Below, one piece after another: positions 33,737 through 44,959 of a stretch of 64,000 nucleotides of DNA. The DNA is from Paracamarosporium sp. OC-R06-R3 (lineage: Eukaryota; Ascomycota; Dothideomycetes; Pleosporales; Didymosphaeriaceae), in contig JACVRA010000401.1 in NCBI GenBank assembly GCA_019828545.1, positions 62,001 through 126,000 on the forward strand, read 5' to 3'. Positions within the stretch are counted from its first letter, which is position 1. Every line of letters starts with the position of its first letter. The notes under the pieces are model-generated. The model searched no databases. It had not been told where the DNA came from and was given only the letters and a program-made list of their open reading frames with translations. A program made the translations under genes and the position numbers.

Positions 33737-35103
33737 GCTGTGACATATCGAGCGACGCAAACAGATGATATTCAGAGAGAAAGAAAAAGAATCATTGCCT
33801 CAGGTGTGGCTTTATGCATTTTTTTCGCGGTCGCTCCTCGCGACCAGCGATGCATGACACAGCGCTTAGATGTTCAGCCTCCATGTCAGCTGTACTTCGA
33901 TTATATAATGACGCCCCAATACAGTGTTCACAATGACAAGACATCTACATTGACAAGTGAAGAAAGAGTTGTATTCTCGCAATCACGTAATCGACTCATT
34001 GGTCTGAGGGCTCGCTTACCTAGGAGCAGTAAACTACCCAGCGTTGCGTGAATCCAGTAAGAAAGGCTAATTCCAAGTTCAAACAAAATTGGGTTGAGAC
34101 TATTAATATCGGACAGTATTGTAGATAGAGAAGATGTCCGATTTAGTATTTTATAGAGAAAACATGCTATCATGTTTCCCTTGTCGACATCATCGTCATT
34201 GCAGGTACGTTTCCACTTTGCCACCAACTGCCGATATCTTCAGACCGTTCAGCAAGCCTGCCAGATTGCGTTATTGCATTCTGACTCTCTCACTCATCTT
34301 GGTGGTTCAAAGAAGGTTCTCACCGGCCTTCAAGCGGCCGATCGCTTCACTCGGCATTTCGCTCCGAGAGACAGTACCATGTAACAAATCAGATTCGAAC
34401 AACTGTGCCCATATCCATGGAAAATATGCATGAATTGTGGTAACGTGCGGTAAGGCATGCATGGGCGCTTATGGAAAAAGCGCTCACATGAATGCGCATC
34501 CTTGCGTTTGAAGTGGAGCGTCTGTCGCGTGGTAAACATAAGCGACGGTTTGATCTGAGCATCTAGCGATGAATCAACCTAACGGCTGACCAGACACAAC
34601 AGCTTTACGCTAATACTTGAGTAATGGTGCACCTAGTTGGAAGAAGGCGTCTCAGATAAGCACCGTAGTTTTTAAACTTCGCTATGCACACGCCATGGAC
34701 TTTCTTCAGAATTTGGGCGGAAACCTTTTCGCTGAGTAAGAGAGAGCACATTCTTAGCGGATCGACATTATTCTGTAAGGCGGCCATGTATCACCTAGTC
34801 GCTGATCTGCTCGACCTATGCGGTGCAATTTCGTTTAGTCTCTTCTCATGCTGTATGTCGTCTGCTACTTCGAGATCCGTGATCACCGCAGATGGAGTAT
34901 TATTGGCTATGAAGCTCACCGTTTAGAACGATGCGACGTCAAAGAGCCTTCTCACCGCGCATAAAATTTCCGGCAGTTCTCCTGATAGTATTAGATTCCA
35001 GTCGCAAGCGACTAGTTTGAAAAGTGCTGAAGTAAGATCTAGTCCTCGAAATTATCATAAATATGGGACCCATCCTCCGACATCGTAATGGCCAGAAAAC
35101 ACC
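33737..35103. other. intergenic, 1.4 kb
   Basis: A long AT-rich spacer upstream of the actinobacterial-type methyltransferase. I see no gene, no terminal inverted repeats and no transposase remains. Confidence 0.45.
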
Positions 35104-35949
35104 ATGGCAGCACCTAAGCATCATCCGAATGGCCTCGACGATCCGTCGAAAGTAGCTCCCACACGCCCTGTCGTGGCACGCATGTACGATTGGTTCCTTG
35201 GAGGAACACACTCTTACGAAATCGATCGCCTGGCTGCCGCTGAGGTTGTGCAAGTATTTCCAGGCATCATACCTACCGCGGTCGAAAATCGCATGTTTCT
35301 CCGAAGAGCAGTGCGGTGGCTAGCGCAAAATGGTGTAACGCAGTTCATCGATATGGGCTCTGGACTTCCCACCACAGGGAGCACACATGAAACTGTGCTG
35401 GAAGTTGCACCGAATGCTCGAATCTTGTATGTCGAAATCGAAGAGAGCGCGGTGGAGGAGGGAAACAAATTCATTCGCGAAACTGGCAGGAAGGAACAAG
35501 TCAGCATGATTCGAGCAAGTGCCTTGGAGCCAGATGCCATCTTCGCGGATCCTGAGGCCCAACGTCTTATTGATTTCAGTCAGCCCGTCGCTCTCATGAT
35601 GTTTGCGTTGATTCACTTCTGGACAACTGCTCAATATACTCCTGTCCTGGACTATTGGAAAACGACATTGGTCAAGGGGAGCGCATTTGTCATGACTCAT
35701 GTGACAGAAGACGATTGTAACGAGGAGGAATTGAAGGAACTAAAGGGACTGGGCGATGCGTATGACCGGACACCAACTCCAATCATATTCAGAACAAAGG
35801 AGGACGTGGCGTCGGTGATGAAGGGATGGGCCTTGGTGGAACCAGGGGTAGTAAGACCGCATTTGTGGAAGGGGGGAGAGTTGACTGAGTCTGGTGAAAG
35901 ATGGCCATTGACGAAGTCGTGGTGGGTTGCTATGAGATTTTTGGAATAA
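35104..35949 (+). CDS. SAM-dependent methyltransferase of the actinobacterial Methyltransf_19 (DUF574) family
   Basis: A single exon of 281 residues, the length of bacterial members. The N-terminal RPVVARMYDWFLGGTHSYEID, followed by VENRMFLRRAVRWLA, QFIDMGSGLPT and the strand ending LYVEIEE, follow the family pattern closely. Actinobacterial members have ARMYDYLLGG, NRAFLRRAVR and FLDIGTGLPT at the same positions. The family (Pfam PF04672) is known mainly from Streptomyces and relatives, where many copies occur, with few defined substrates. The gene lacks introns, unlike most neighbours, and sits alone between 1.4 kb and 1.0 kb spacers. Bacterial origin by horizontal transfer is the simplest reading but needs a tree. 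Confidence 0.88.
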   Translation: MAAPKHHPNGLDDPSKVAPTRPVVARMYDWFLGGTHSYEIDRLAAAEVVQVFPGIIPTAVENRMFLRRAVRWLAQNGVTQFIDMGSGLPTTGSTHETVLEVAPNARILYVEIEESAVEEGNKFIRETGRKEQVSMIRASALEPDAIFADPEAQRLIDFSQPVALMMFALIHFWTTAQYTPVLDYWKTTLVKGSAFVMTHVTEDDCNEEELKELKGLGDAYDRTPTPIIFRTKEDVASVMKGWALVEPGVVRPHLWKGGELTESGERWPLTKSWWVAMRFLE

Positions 35950-36977
35950 GTAGAGATAAACCACAAACGTCTTCCACATACGACCACAGGACCCTGAAAA
36001 CAGAGCTTCCCGTTCGCTCAGCTGTACTTAAGCAGGGTACCGGCGGATTAGTAGTTAAGTCGGTGACGATTAGCGAATACCCGCTGTTGTATGTTTTTCA
36101 GTATTTTTTTTCCATGTGGGACCCATAGTGACAGTGTGCTGCTAGCTTTTTACATCAGCTTACCTAATACGGCCAACTGCCACGAGAGGATGAGTGGTTT
36201 CAACTTTCATATTATACAGCTCGTAGAAGCCTGCAGTTCCAGTCGTAAGCAAACAAGCGCAGCGGTGTATTTGGTTTTCGCTGTGGTGCGTCATCGTACT
36301 ATGATGTAGATAGCACAGGAAGACTCAAAGGCCTTGGCACTTGCGTGTGAGCAAGGGAGCAATAACTTACCTAGCTTGGCTGAGTAAATGTGTAACAAGA
36401 GACTCTTAGGGTGCTGCATCGCCAAGAACAAAGAATGGATTCTTCCGATAAGTGAGTTTGGAAAGCGGCCGAGTGCAGTCCTCGAAAGTTGTTGTCGATA
36501 ACCTTAGAACCCTGGAAGCTCTTCGATCACGTGCAACGCTAGCCGATCGTTTCTAGAGCCGCTCTCCGAAACGCTGCATCGTCCTCACTGAAACATGTGA
36601 CGATAGAAGTCTACAACACCAACGTTTGAATCGTCTTCCTTCCCGCCACGAGCATGCCTCAAGCAGCCGCCGAGTTTCTTGGCTGCGCTCGGCGACGCCC
36701 AGCAGAGCACCAAGGAGCCTCGAGAAGGGCGGAATCCCTTACTTCTTCCCTCAAGATCTGCCAGCGTCTCCAATCACAGTTATAGATACCTGTGATATAT
36801 GAGCCCCTGGTACCTTGGCGTCTGGGGTGGGAGGCAACACGCGGGGTCGAGAGCATTGCTTAAAGCTACCAAGGTAGGAAGGGCAACTTCGACAGGTACG
36901 ATCAAATCGTGAATATCTATCTCTCACACCAGGCGTTCCTATATTTCTTCCTCCACTCCATCGTCTTATTCTTCATC
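35950..36977. other. intergenic, 1.0 kb
   Basis: Spacer holding the promoter of the next plus-strand gene. Only short frames without recognisable domains are present. Confidence 0.45.
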
Positions 36978-38056
36978 ATGGCAGCCGTGCAACAATCTTC
37001 TGCACCCCTAGTGTCGACCCATGTGCATTCGTTGGAAGATGGTACCTCAGTTAAAGACATAGCGCACCTTTCCGGCATGACTTTAGCAGACTTTACTAAA
37101 GAGCCCAAAATTCATCTTGTAGAGGCCAGCCCATCTTTATCAAAACAACCAAGCCACTCACCATCTACCATGCACTCAAAGCGTTCCTCGCGGGCATCAG
37201 TATCAACCACGAAATCCCAACTGCGACAGACAAATACCCTACTAGTTGAGATGCTACAGAACATTCAGAATGAACTTGCGACCCATCGAACGATACTGTT
37301 GAGCATCCAAAACCGAGTATCAACTCTCGAAGACGAACCCAACGCAAGCGCCAACAACGACGCTCCACAGACCACCCTTCGCGCTCTTGAAGGTCAAGAC
37401 GCACCCTCGAAACGCAACAGCAAGCTACTACCACCCGAAGCATCGCACTGGTGGCAAGCATGCCAAAACTTTGCGCACAATGCAGAACCACCAATCAGTG
37501 CTCGAGAATTCCTTCGCACGCCGCAACGCTTTTCGGGCTTTGACTTTCAATGGGTCGTGCCCACCACCCCTCCTGCATCACCACCTGATGTCGACGACCT
37601 ACCAGCTCTGACGCCTACGTCCGAAGAAGGGAATCGTAGTGAAGTCGGAAGTCCGCTAGGGCAAAATTTGTTCCTAGGCGAGCAGGTCGCCGCTTCGATC
37701 CCGGAAATTGCAGGCCCAAGCGATGAAGAGGATGTCGACATCAGGGAAAGCACTGTTGAGTTCGATACAAAGCAGCTACCACCTGCACCCATTCTACAGC
37801 CTGCCCCTGGTGCAAAGCCTACCGTGGTGGATAACGAAGATGTGGTTGCTGCTATAGAGCCCGAGCTAAGTGGGAACCCACAACGCTATTTCAAGGGCGT
37901 ACGGAGCTTGGCTACCTATAAGGCCCTATTAAAGCACAAGTCTACTGACAAGCGTAAGTTCTCTTGTTTATCTTTCACATCTCAGTCGAGCTAACCTATT
38001 CAGAACACCATGTCCTCATTCACTTCCATCGGAGGAAAGACGTTAACCACCTCTAA
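36978..38056 (+). CDS. hypothetical protein with short coiled coil
   Basis: Two exons (36978-37953, 38004-38056) give 342 residues from the first ATG. The intron has GTAAGT, GCTAAC and TTCAG signals. Residues about 75-125 (QTNTLLVEMLQNIQNELATHRTIL, shortened here) form a probable coiled coil. A Trp-rich segment (SHWWQACQNFA) and an FRG-like SAREFLRTPQRF stretch follow. The rest is Ser/Pro/Glu-rich and probably disordered, ending in a basic KQHHVLIHFHRRK tail. I do not recognise a family. Base composition and an in-phase intron support it as a real gene. Confidence 0.65.
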
Positions 38057-38485
38057 GCTGCATGAAGACTCCACTACCCACTCGTTTTGTTTGGATCTGC
38101 ACATTTCAAGTACGCAGATACCTCTACTTTGATATACCATCACCTACAGTTGGACCAGCGCGAGGGTGGAGGTACAGTATAGTTTACGCTTGTTCATGAT
38201 ACACATGCCACCATGATCGAAGTTTCCATTTGTATGATATTATTCTATCTTTTTCATGATAAAAATACCAAGATTTAAACACAATCTCAGCTAAAAGATT
38301 GGCTCATCGCTCATTGAAGCTCATACATGTTTACCTACACCGTCGCTGCCTATCGTCCGTTATGGTCTCCTTCTCAGCTTCGGCGATACTCTGATCCGGT
38401 GATAAACTACTCAAAAAAAGCACGTGTTAAATTCATGCTGATAGTTGATCGTAATAGAGACTATAACTTCGAATTGCATCCGCAC
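38057..38485. other. convergent intergenic region
   Basis: The 3' flanks of the coiled-coil gene (+) and the aldehyde dehydrogenase gene (-), AT-rich. No gene seen. It marks the left edge of the catabolic cluster. Confidence 0.5.
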
Positions 38486-40035
38486 TTAATACGTTAAATT
38501 AACCATGATAGTTTTCGGCTCCGTGAACGCCCTCAGTGCATGGATACCACACTCTCGTCCAAGACCACTCTGCTTGCTGCCACCAAATGGCGTGATGCCA
38601 AACATCAAACTGACACAGTTGATGCCGACCATTCCAGATTCAAAGTCCGATGCCACGCGCAACGCCTTATTGATGTCTTGTGTAAACACGCCGGCCATGA
38701 GGCCGAAATCAGTACCATTGGCAAGCTTCATAATCTCCTCTTCCGTCTTGAAAGATCGGACCACTGAAACGGGACCAAAGATTTCCTGGCAGTGAATTTC
38801 GGAGTTGGGGTCAACGTCCGTGAATACGGTAGGCTCTATGTAGAAGCCCTTGTCGCCAATTCTTTGGCCACCGACAAGAAGCTTACCCTGGCCTTGTTGA
38901 CCGCGTTCAATAAAGCCAGACACGCGTTTGAACTGGGCCTCATCGACGAGCGGGCCGATATTGGTACCTTCCTTCTCTGGGTCGCCGACTTCGTTCTTCT
39001 TAGCTTGCATAGCTTTCTTGTAAGCCTCAATAAACTTGTCGTAGATACCTTCCTGGACATAGACACGTGAGGCGGCGAAGCACACCTGACCAGTGTTTGC
39101 AGTGATGGCATTGGCGCACCACGTGACAGCATTATCGAGGTTGGCGTCGTCGAAAACAACAGCCGGAGACTTGCCACCGAGCTCGAGTGTTACGCGCTTG
39201 AGGTTCGACTTGGCAGCCATTTCCTGGATCTTTTTGCCAGTAGGAATGGATCCAGTGAAGGAAACCTTGCGAATGCGCATGTGGCTTGCAATGATGGCAC
39301 CGGTGCTTCCATCACCAGAGAGGATCTGGAAAACACCTGGGGGGAAGCCCGCTTCCTTGATCAATGTACCAAGTGCGAGTGAAGAAAGAGGTGTCTTCTC
39401 TGAGGGCTTCAATATGAAGCAGTTCCCCGTCGCGAGTGCGGGTGCGGCCTTTAGACCGATAGTTCCAACGGGACCATTCCATGGCACGATCCCGGCAGTG
39501 ACACCGAGAGGCTCGTTTCGGACGATTTTCAGGAATCCGTCATCCTGTGGCCATGATTCGCCTCCGAACTTGTCGATGAAGCCAGCGTTGTATCGGAATG
39601 TCTATAAAATTGTCAGTGTTGTTGTTCAAGTTTACATTGCTTGTTGAATGCAACGGGAAGAAAAGATTCATGGTCTCCACGTACTTCTGCGCATAGCCCG
39701 ACCTCGAAGGCTCCAAAAGCCTTGTACGGTGCTCCAAGCGACACACGTGTAAGATTTGCAATGTCTTCAGCATTCTTTTCGACGAGCTCTGCAAACTTCA
39801 ACATGATGTTGCGTCGCTCCGTAGGGCTAATTTTCCTCCATGAGACAAACGCCTTCTCAGCAGCGGCGACAGCTGCATCGACATCTTCTTCTCCGGCGAG
39901 AGGAACGTCGTCCGATATCAATGAGCCATCTGTAGGGTTGTATAGCGATAGTTTCTTTGAGTTCTTTGAGTCAACATATTCATTGTTTATGAAGACTTGC
40001 TTGGGAATGTTCTTCAATGAGTACGCGAGAGACAT
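38486..40035 (-). CDS. aldehyde dehydrogenase
   Basis: Two exons (39685-40035, 38486-39601) give 488 residues, standard for the family. The start is the ATG before SLAYSLKNIPK; the frame is open further upstream but into leader-like sequence. The cofactor motif FTGSIPTGK is at about 232, the catalytic general base Glu257 in LELGGKSP, and the nucleophile Cys291 in GQVCFAASR. EIFGPV and FGGSKQSGLGRE are also intact. It should oxidise an aldehyde to the acid with NAD(P)+. The C-terminus (NLTY) has no peroxisomal signal, so it is probably cytosolic. It is divergent from an SDR gene across 721 bases and is the first gene of the cluster. Confidence 0.95.
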
Positions 40036-40756
40036 CGCGTGGGTATCAAGACGGATAGAAGCAATTTTTTGGAAAGGAATAAATGAGAAGACGAGTAAGA
40101 TGTTTCGAGTGCTCACAAGGCGGGGAAGAGGAGGGGTATTGTTGTGTAATCGCATTCAGTCAAGGGACCACATGCCGCTTCTCGAGGGTCTTAACTCCGA
40201 AGATAATGGATTGCACCCCGGGCCGCGGCTAGGCTGCATACTCGCGCCGTTCCTATGTGGAGTTTCGATTAAGGGAGAACGCACTCGCGCTTGGTTTTCC
40301 GCACTCAGCCGACGCGCCAGCTCTACATGAGTCAGTAACTTTGGGGTCCCCGCATGACATGACGTCGTGTGCTACTCACAGCAAAGTACGATCATCGTCG
40401 CCCCAAAGCAGCTCCGGAGCGATCGATGCTGTATAAGAAATTGGGAAGAAATGCTACGGAGTTTCTTGTTAGAAGGCATGGTGAAAGATCTGTGTGTCGA
40501 GAACGTTTCGGTCCAGAAAGACTAGAACTGGTGGTGTGAAGGCGACTGGGCGCGATGATGGACCCCTCTTTCCGACCCGGAAGAAGCGATCCTTGCAACG
40601 ACTTTATGGTGCGGAGCAAGAGCCATGATTCTCCGTATAGGGTCGATTGAGCATAATCTTTAAACTTCGACGACATTCTGACCACTACTCAGATCGACTG
40701 ATTACCCACCTATTACCTTCGACGACCTGATCTCTTCGCACCCAAGGAGCATTAAC
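40036..40756. promoter_or_regulatory. shared promoter of ALDH (-) and SDR (+), CreA-like site
   Basis: A divergent intergenic region. CCCCGCA at 40348-40354 reads GCGGGG on the other strand and fits the CreA consensus SYGGRG. Further G/C-rich elements lie at 40121-40125 (CGGGG) and at about 40217 (CCCCGGG). Binding is inferred from motif only. Confidence 0.4.
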
Positions 40757-41647
40757 ATGGTCAAAAAAGCAGCTTTCATTACAGGGGGCGTATCAGGAAT
40801 GGGTCTCGCTGTCGCCGAAGCCCTATCTGCTCGTACTAATGAAGAATGGGACCTCCATCTGATTGACCTCAACGAAGACGCGGGTAAAACCGTTGCATCA
40901 TCCCTCAAAAATGCATACTTTCATAAAACAAATGTGACAGACTGGGACAGCCTTATTTCAGCCTTCGAAGCCGCCTTCTCAACGTCTGGTCGCATAGACT
41001 TCGTCTTTGCAAATGCAGGGATTGTTGAACGCGACAACTTCTATGAGAAGCATGATTTGAGTAAGCCGCCTCCACAGCCAAACCAGCTAAGCATCGACAT
41101 AAACCTGAAGGCTGTGGTGAACACATCTTATGCGGCGTTACACTACTTCCGCAAGTCACCGAAGAAAGATGGCCCTGGTCCCGCACTGGTCATGACAGCA
41201 AGTTGCGGCGGACTGTATCCCTCCGAGTTCTGCCCAATGTACTCTGCGGCCAAAGCAGGTGTCATTCATTTCAACAAGGCCATCTCCTATTCGTTCCACC
41301 TCGAGGGTATTCGAACGTACGCGACTGCACCGGGGACTATCAAGACAAATCTGATGACTGGAGAGGAATGGAAGAGCTTTCCTGAACAGTACTTTACTCC
41401 GATCTCTACGCTCATCAGAGCCGTCACGCACGTGTTGGACGGAGGTGATCTGGAAGACTGCACAGGCAGGAAGATTAAGGCGGAGGAAGCATACGGGCTA
41501 ACGGTGGAGGTGAATAGGGATAGTTTCTACTTTAGGGCGAAGAATGAGTTCTGCGATCCGGATATGGAGGCTATGATGAAATTTACCTCGATGGAAAACC
41601 AGTTGGCTAGGATTGAGAAAACGAAGGCGCAGACGAATGGGTCGTAG
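40757..41647 (+). CDS. short-chain dehydrogenase/reductase, PGDH-like
   Basis: A single exon of 296 residues. The cofactor motif TGGVSGMG is at 9-16, an acidic residue ends strand 2 (LIDLNED, NAD preference), NAG is at 86-88, Ser149 lies in TASCGG, and Tyr162 and Lys166 in YSAAK. It resembles fungal relatives of 15-hydroxyprostaglandin dehydrogenase. It should interconvert an alcohol and a ketone with NAD(H). There is no peroxisomal signal. Within the cluster it could make the ketone substrate of the monooxygenase or act on a beta-oxidation hydroxyacyl intermediate. Confidence 0.92.
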   Translation: MVKKAAFITGGVSGMGLAVAEALSARTNEEWDLHLIDLNEDAGKTVASSLKNAYFHKTNVTDWDSLISAFEAAFSTSGRIDFVFANAGIVERDNFYEKHDLSKPPPQPNQLSIDINLKAVVNTSYAALHYFRKSPKKDGPGPALVMTASCGGLYPSEFCPMYSAAKAGVIHFNKAISYSFHLEGIRTYATAPGTIKTNLMTGEEWKSFPEQYFTPISTLIRAVTHVLDGGDLEDCTGRKIKAEEAYGLTVEVNRDSFYFRAKNEFCDPDMEAMMKFTSMENQLARIEKTKAQTNGS

Positions 41648-41775
41648 CTAGGTGTAATGTATTTCGTAATCGATACAATGTATAGCAAACTATTCACGAG
41701 TATGGACGAATATCGACGTTGATGCTGAAATATACTAGTTGATGCGCCTCCGACTCCAGTTCATGGTGGTTATGT

Positions 41776-42781
41776 TTACAATTTCGACTGCCGCCCTGCT
41801 GCAAAGCGAACACCTCCGTCAACCGCGATGTCCTCGCCATTTACGTAGGAAGCTGCAGGTGAGGCCAGATAAACCATGACACCAGCGATATCCTCAGGCT
41901 CTCCCAGCCTTTTGCGCGGATTATAATCTTCCAACTCTTTTTGTCCTCCAAGATGCTCGATCAAGCCATTTGCCAGCTTTGATGGGAAGAAGCCAGGGGC
42001 TACCGTGTTGGTTGTGATGTTGCGTGGACCAAGCTCCACTGCTAGCTGGCGTGACAAGTGGTGAGCGGCAGCCTTAGAGACGCTGTACATGATGGTGCCA
42101 TGTTCGCCAACATGTGGGACGGTTGTACCTGCAGTTGATGAAACGACAATGATGCGGGAGGGATCTGAGCGGGTGCCTGCTTTTTCGAGTAGTGGTGCGA
42201 ATCTGCGAAGTATTAGCCATAAATACTGGCACAAATGTGATACATCCTTACAGTCTCGCGAGGTTGAAGACACCGCGCACGTTCAAATCCAGCACCTTCT
42301 TGGTGCCCCAGTCTGGTGTCGGATCAAACGGTCCTCCCCATGTCGCACCCGCATTGCACACTAATATGTCCAGCTTGTCGTCTGTCTCCTGGACTTTCTT
42401 CACCAGCCGCGCGATATCATCCGTATCCGCGACATTAGCAGCTATGCCGACCGCCTTTCCAGAGACGCGCAGTTTATTGAGTTTTTCGACCGCTTGGTCG
42501 ATACCTTGAGCACCTTCGTTCTTACGCGCAGAGATGAAGACCTGGTGAAGATATTTAGTATTGAGTCTGGATTCTGGTTCTGGTTGTTAATCTTATCTAC
42601 CTTTTTTGCGCCCGCCAGCAGGAAAGCCGTGGCAGTGTGAAGTCCCAGTCCTCTTGATCCTGGAGATTTTTCAATTAGCATCTCATCGCAATTGCTGTCG
42701 CTAGGAAGCCTTACCGCCCGTAACAAGCGCGACCTTGCCATCAAGGCGGAACATGCGATCGAAATTCTTGATGTCGGACAT
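41776..42781 (-). CDS. short-chain dehydrogenase/reductase with peroxisomal SKL signal
   Basis: Four exons (42715-42781, 42601-42659, 42252-42541, 41776-42202) give 280 residues, all in phase. The first intron splits TGGSRGLG (residues 21-28). NAG, VVSSTAG and YSVSK (Ser, Tyr and Lys of the active site) follow, then NTVAPGFFPSKL and GEDIAVDGG. The C-terminus is QSKL, a canonical PTS1, so the enzyme should be peroxisomal. This fits a role next to the AKL-tailed acyl-CoA ligase, from which it is divergently transcribed across 354 bases. Peroxisomal SDRs often serve as hydroxyacyl-CoA dehydrogenases or enoyl/dienoyl reductases; the exact reaction is not visible. Confidence 0.93.
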
Positions 42782-43135
42782 TATGTGCTATTACTCTCCC
42801 ACAAGCACTCTCGCGAGGAACAAAGAATATCCAAGTCTATGCATGGACAACGACATATTAAATGGTGGTGCCGGGGTAGATAGTAGAAGCTAGGGTGGCT
42901 CGGGGCGTGGAGACCGATATCCTCGGCCCTAGCTCCACCGTCTGTACCCCGCCGACTTCCCCGGCTGTTGCAGCCAAGCTAACCACCATGAATATCACTG
43001 GCTATAAAGTCGAGAGAACGAGATGTCGATGCCTCAGCTGACTTCCAGAGATCTGTTTCGCTGCCGTAATTGGCCTTCCGCTACCTTTCCTACCTGAATT
43101 CTTTTGCTTCCAATCTCTATTTCTTACTTATAAGC
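42782..43135. promoter_or_regulatory. shared promoter of SDR-SKL (-) and acyl-CoA ligase (+)
   Basis: A 354-base divergent region. CGGGGTA at 42872-42878 and TACCCCG at 42945-42951 form a 7-base inverted repeat 66 bases apart. CCGGGG (42871-42876), CCCCGC (42947-42952) and CCCCGG (42959-42964) fit the CreA consensus SYGGRG on one or other strand. A TATAAA lies near 43003. Function is inferred. Confidence 0.45.
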
Positions 43136-44959
43136 ATGCCATTCTCAAGCCCGTTCCCGACGCTCGATATACCCAAATGCAACCTGCTGGAGTACCTATT
43201 CCCAAAAGAGCAGCCGCTGACGGAAACTCCAATCTGGATTGACGCGAAAAGAACAAACCATTACCTCACGCCACGGTCACTGTTACAATGGTCGAAGCGG
43301 CTTGCACTTGGCTTAGATCGCCTCGGAGTGAAGCAGCAAGAAGTAGTCTTGATTTTCACACCGAACCATATCTTTGTCCCCGTGGCTTACTTAGGCATTG
43401 TGGGATCAAAGAGGATATTCAGCGGAGCGAATCCCGCCTACACAATATCAGGTAAGTACACTAGCCAGTGCATATCTTTCAACTACCGACACAATATAGA
43501 AATGAAACACCAGATTTCAAACACTCAAGCATCGATAATTCTCGCACACCCTTCACTAGCAAAGAATGCTGTGGCAGCCGGGCGAAAGTCAGGTCTGCCA
43601 GATGGCCGCATTTTCCTATTCTCAGACGTAGCCAACACGCCTACCGCAGATTGCCGTGACTGGCAAGAGTTTTTGCCTTCAGCAGAGGAGGCAGATGCAT
43701 ACAACTTCCCAAAGCTATCTGACGAAGAATCCACGGCCACTACCGCAACAGTCAATTTTTCTTCGGGGACTACTGGCCTGCCCAAAGGCGTCGAAGTCAG
43801 CCACCACAATCTTGTCGCAAACCTAGAGCAAACAATATACATGCGATATTTAAAGAAGCCTTGGAACCACACAAACCGACCGCGAGAAGTCTGGCTTGGA
43901 TTCCTGCCCTTGTATCATGCTTACGGGCAACTATATACCATTGCCATGGCGCAGAAGCTTCAGGTTCCTTGTTATATTATGAAGCAGTTTCAGTACGAAG
44001 AGTTTTTGCAGACTATTCAGGAACAGAGGGTCACGCATCTTCAGATTGCACCACCGATCATGGTCATGCTTAGCAAGAGGCCGGAAACAGCCAAGTACGA
44101 TCTTAGCAGTGTGACTGATATTCTCTGTGGCGCGGCGCCGCTGAGCAAGGAATTACAGACGGAGATTAGCAAAAAGTTGAATTGCGAGATCGTGCAAGGC
44201 TGGGGAATGACGGAGGTGACTTGCGGTGCTATCCATGTACCAGGTGGTACCATCGACGAGTGAGCACACCCCTCCCCCAAGTTCCACCAAGCAATTAACA
44301 TTTTCTTTTTAGTTCTGGTAGTGTGGGTCAGCTCGATCCCAACTGTGAATGCATGCTCCTCGACGATGATGGTAAAGAAGTGGCCGATGCCCAACCTGGC
44401 GAACTTTACGTGCGCGGTCCCAATATTTGCCTAGGCTATTGGCGCAACCCACACGCCACAAAAGAGACACTATCTCCAGACGGCTGGCTCAGGACTGGAG
44501 ATGTGGCTGTCTGCAGAAAAGGGTGGTTCTGGATTGTGGATCGTAAAAAGGTATACAATCGTTCACACTCAGCGTATGTGACACATGTGCTAATTCCCTA
44601 CGTAGGAACTTATTAAAGTAAACGCCTTACAGGTAGCTCCCGCAGAGCTTGAAGCCGTTCTTTTGGAGTTCGACCCTGTGGCTGATGCAGCAGCAGTGGG
44701 CATCACCCTAGATGGACAGGAGTGGCCGCGTGCTTACATCACTTTAAAAGATGAGTACAAGGGTAAAGTGACAGAGGACGACATATATGTATATATGAAG
44801 GAAAAGGTTGCGAAACACAAACAGCTAGTAGGTGGTGTATTGTTCGTAGATGAGGTCCCGAAACTACAGTCGGGCAAAATCAAGAGGGCACTGGTGAAGG
44901 AGTGGGCGAAACGGGATGCACAAAGGATGGGCGGAGTGAAACCAAAGGCGAAGCTGTAA
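43136..44959 (+). CDS. acyl-CoA ligase, 4-coumarate-CoA-ligase-like, peroxisomal
   Basis: Four exons (43136-43451, 43500-44259, 44313-44550, 44606-44959) give 555 residues. The adenylate-forming signature SSGTTGLPKG is near nt 43765. LPLYHAYG, QGWGMTE and DGWLRTGD follow. The last intron lies inside DRKKELIKVNALQVAPAELE, and PKLQSGKIKR carries the catalytic lysine near the C-terminus. The C-terminus is AKL, a PTS1 signal. Plant 4CLs and fungal peroxisomal relatives make acyl-AMP then acyl-CoA from aryl, fatty or alicyclic acids. In this cluster it would activate the acid formed by the oxidative genes and feed peroxisomal degradation. Substrate unknown. Confidence 0.95.
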
